From Betaproteobacteria bacterium UBA6910 (lineage in GTDB: Bacteria; Pseudomonadota; Gammaproteobacteria; Burkholderiales; UBA6910): a DNA stretch of 8,460 bases. The stretch covers positions 1 to 8,460 of the forward strand of contig DKBC01000033.1 of assembly GCA_002451065.1 (NCBI GenBank), read 5' to 3'. A program made the position numbers and the translations under genes. Position 1 is the first letter of the stretch. Each line of letters starts with the position of its first letter. Under the pieces are notes generated by a model. That model was not told the origin of the DNA. It ran no database searches and saw only the letters and a program-made list of their open reading frames with translations. Positions 7,296 through 8,460 of this stretch are shown here, piece by piece.

Positions 7296-8120
7296 ATGAT
7301 GTCAGCACTCAAGGGTAGGACGGTTTTCATCACCGGCGCGAGCCGCGGCATTGGAGCGGCGATCGCCTTGCGTTGCGCCCGCGACGGTGCCAACGTCGTC
7401 ATCACCGGCAAGACCACGGAGCCTCATCCCAAGCTCAAGGGCACCATCCACAGCGTGGCCAAGGAGGTGGAGGCCGCCGGCGGCCGGGCCTTGCCCCTGC
7501 AGATGGACGTGCGCGACGATGCCACCGTGGAAGCGGCGGTCGCAAAGACCGTGGAGACCTTTGGCGGCATTGACGTGCTGGTGAACAACGCCAGCGCCAT
7601 CAGCCTGACCGGGACTCTTGATACCCCCATGCGGCGCTTCGACCTCATGTTTGGCGTCAACGTCCGCGGCACCTACTGTGCCTCCCGAGCCTGTCTGCCT
7701 TATCTCAAGAGCGGAATCAATCCCCACATTCTCAATTTGGCGCCGCCCCTTAACATGAGCACCCGCTGGTTCAAGGACCATGTGGCCTACACCATGTCCA
7801 AGTACGGTATGAGCATGTGCACCCTGGGGATGTCGGCGGAGCTTGCTTCCCTCGGCATTGCGGTGAACTCCCTGTGGCCCCGCACTACCATCGCCACTGC
7901 CGCCATCGAGGTGCATTTTCCGCCCGAACTGATCAAGGCCAGCCGCACGGCGGAAATCATGGCGGATGCCGCTTACGTGATTCTTTCCCGCGACAGCCGC
8001 AAGGCGACTGGCAACTTCTACGTTGACGAGGACGTCCTGCGGGAAGAAGGCGTCCAGGACTTCGGCCGTTATGCGGTGAGCCCGGGCCATCCCTTGCAGG
8101 CGGACTTCTTCCTGGACTGA
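7296..8120 (+). CDS. HSDL2-like short-chain dehydrogenase/reductase
   Basis: A 274-residue NAD(P)-dependent oxidoreductase of the classical SDR fold. TGASRGIG (13-20) is the nucleotide-binding loop and NNAS (97-100) the structural motif; Asn122, Tyr165 and Lys169 (YTMSK) are catalytic positions. It resembles the SDR domain of human HSDL2 strongly: GKTTEPHPKLKGTI, LVNNASAISLTGTLDTP, NPHILNLAPPLN and a TGNFYVDEDVLREEG ending. The usual catalytic serine is replaced by proline (LAPPLN, 149-153 region), as recalled for HSDL2, so the reaction is uncertain. The substrate is unknown; a lipid or acyl-CoA-linked role is inferred from context. Unlike animal HSDL2 it has no C-terminal SCP2 domain. Two adjacent ATGs (7296, 7299) are possible; GGAG at 7287-7290 is better spaced for the second. 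It lies 175 nt after the isomerase gene and may have its own promoter. Confidence 0.9.
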   Translation: MMSALKGRTVFITGASRGIGAAIALRCARDGANVVITGKTTEPHPKLKGTIHSVAKEVEAAGGRALPLQMDVRDDATVEAAVAKTVETFGGIDVLVNNASAISLTGTLDTPMRRFDLMFGVNVRGTYCASRACLPYLKSGINPHILNLAPPLNMSTRWFKDHVAYTMSKYGMSMCTLGMSAELASLGIAVNSLWPRTTIATAAIEVHFPPELIKASRTAEIMADAAYVILSRDSRKATGNFYVDEDVLREEGVQDFGRYAVSPGHPLQADFFLD

Positions 8121-8341
8121 AGCCCGGGGCGGAGTCGGGGATGGTCGACATCATTTTTTCCAGGGAACGGGCACCCTCGACGGGCTGCTCCGGGAGTTCG
8201 CGCACCGCGGTGACGCCGGAACCCCGGAGCGTCGAGAGCGCCATGCTGACGCGGACCGTCAGGGTCACGCGCGGGTGTCCTTGCGCGCTACCCGAGCCAA
8301 GTGGAAAGGCCGTACGCGGGACATTGAGCGGGGCATAGGGA
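8121..8341. other. Intergenic gap of 221 nt without a convincing gene
   Basis: Reading frames remain open on both strands here, for example a 65-codon frame at 8141-8338. The predicted peptide is arginine-, serine- and proline-rich, matches no family I recognise, and has no good context for a gene. A T6 run at 8154-8159 follows the palindrome GTCGAC but without a stable hairpin, so I do not call a terminator. GAGCGGGG at 8326-8333 is probably the ribosome binding site of the thioesterase gene. Confidence 0.5.
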
Positions 8342-8460
8342 ATGGGCGCCAGCGAATCAGAAGTGAAACTGCCGGCCGGCAAGGAGCCGGTGTTGCGGGT
8401 GGTGCCGGAGCCCGCCGACGCCAATTACGTGGGCGATATCTTCGGCGGCTGGATCATGGC
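8342..8460 (+). CDS. YciA-type acyl-CoA thioesterase (hotdog fold), 5' part only
   Basis: The first 39 codons, plus two bases of the next, of a hotdog-fold acyl-CoA thioesterase cut by the window end. The translation contains VLRVVPEPADANYVGDIFGG followed by WIM, which aligns with the N-terminus of E. coli YciA (VLRTLAMPADTNANGDIFGGWLM, recalled from memory). These enzymes hydrolyse acyl-CoA to free acid and CoA in the cytoplasm. ATG 8342 has GAGCGGGG (8326-8333) eight bases upstream and an alternative AGGG very close. The catalytic aspartate region lies beyond the window, so activity cannot be judged. Its place after beta-oxidation genes fits CoA recycling, but it may be a separate transcription unit because 221 nt separate it from the SDR gene. 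Confidence 0.85.
   Translation, partial: MGASESEVKLPAGKEPVLRVVPEPADANYVGDIFGGWIM

Noticed and set aside
8143..8159. Possible rho-independent terminator (GTCGAC then T6)
   Set aside because: GTCGAC is a palindrome with no loop, and the flanking pairs are broken, so no stable hairpin precedes the T-run.
8141..8338. 65-codon open frame between SDR and thioesterase genes
   Set aside because: No recognisable domain, composition typical of a random high-GC frame, and no supporting ribosome binding site or neighbour relationship.

Overview
The window is a GC-rich, densely packed stretch of proteobacterial DNA, with every recognisable gene on the + strand. The best guess for the source is a betaproteobacterium: the ETF, FadE and PsrA-type proteins resemble proteobacterial versions, and GC content and third-position bias are high. 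Genus cannot be read from the sequence alone. The theme is fatty acyl-CoA oxidation.

Layout. Positions 1-3161 hold the 3' half of etfB, complete etfA, and a 596-residue acyl-CoA dehydrogenase of the DmdC-like subfamily, closely spaced and probably co-transcribed. A strong sigma70-like promoter (TTGACA, 17 nt, TACGAT) follows at 3207-3235. It overlaps a perfect 18-bp palindrome at 3235-3252 that fits the PsrA-type operator pattern CAAAC-N4-GTTTG. This promoter drives a second cluster: a PsrA-like TetR repressor (GTG start at 3269), a full FadE-type membrane-anchored acyl-CoA dehydrogenase (3996-6338), and a crotonase-fold protein whose start overlaps the fadE stop (ATGA, 6335-7120). A 175-nt, more AT-rich gap contains a small element with imperfect terminal inverted repeats. 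After it come an HSDL2-like short-chain dehydrogenase (7296-8120), a 221-nt gap, and the first 39 codons of a YciA-type acyl-CoA thioesterase cut by the window end.

How the parts work together. Two different acyl-CoA dehydrogenases would oxidise acyl-CoAs to enoyl-CoAs, and ETF (EtfAB) would carry the electrons onward, presumably to an ETF:quinone oxidoreductase outside the window. The crotonase protein lacks both hydratase glutamates and looks like a PaaG-type double-bond isomerase. That would suit rearranging unsaturated intermediates for FadE-initiated beta-oxidation. The repressor would sense a long-chain acyl ligand and release its own operon. The thioesterase would hydrolyse excess acyl-CoA and recycle CoA.

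I found no undescribed system. No CRISPR array, RNA gene, prophage, transposase or toxin-antitoxin pair is visible. The points most worth a second look are the autoregulatory operator, the hydratase-dead isomerase-like protein coupled to fadE, the repeat element before the SDR gene, and the SDR's missing catalytic serine.
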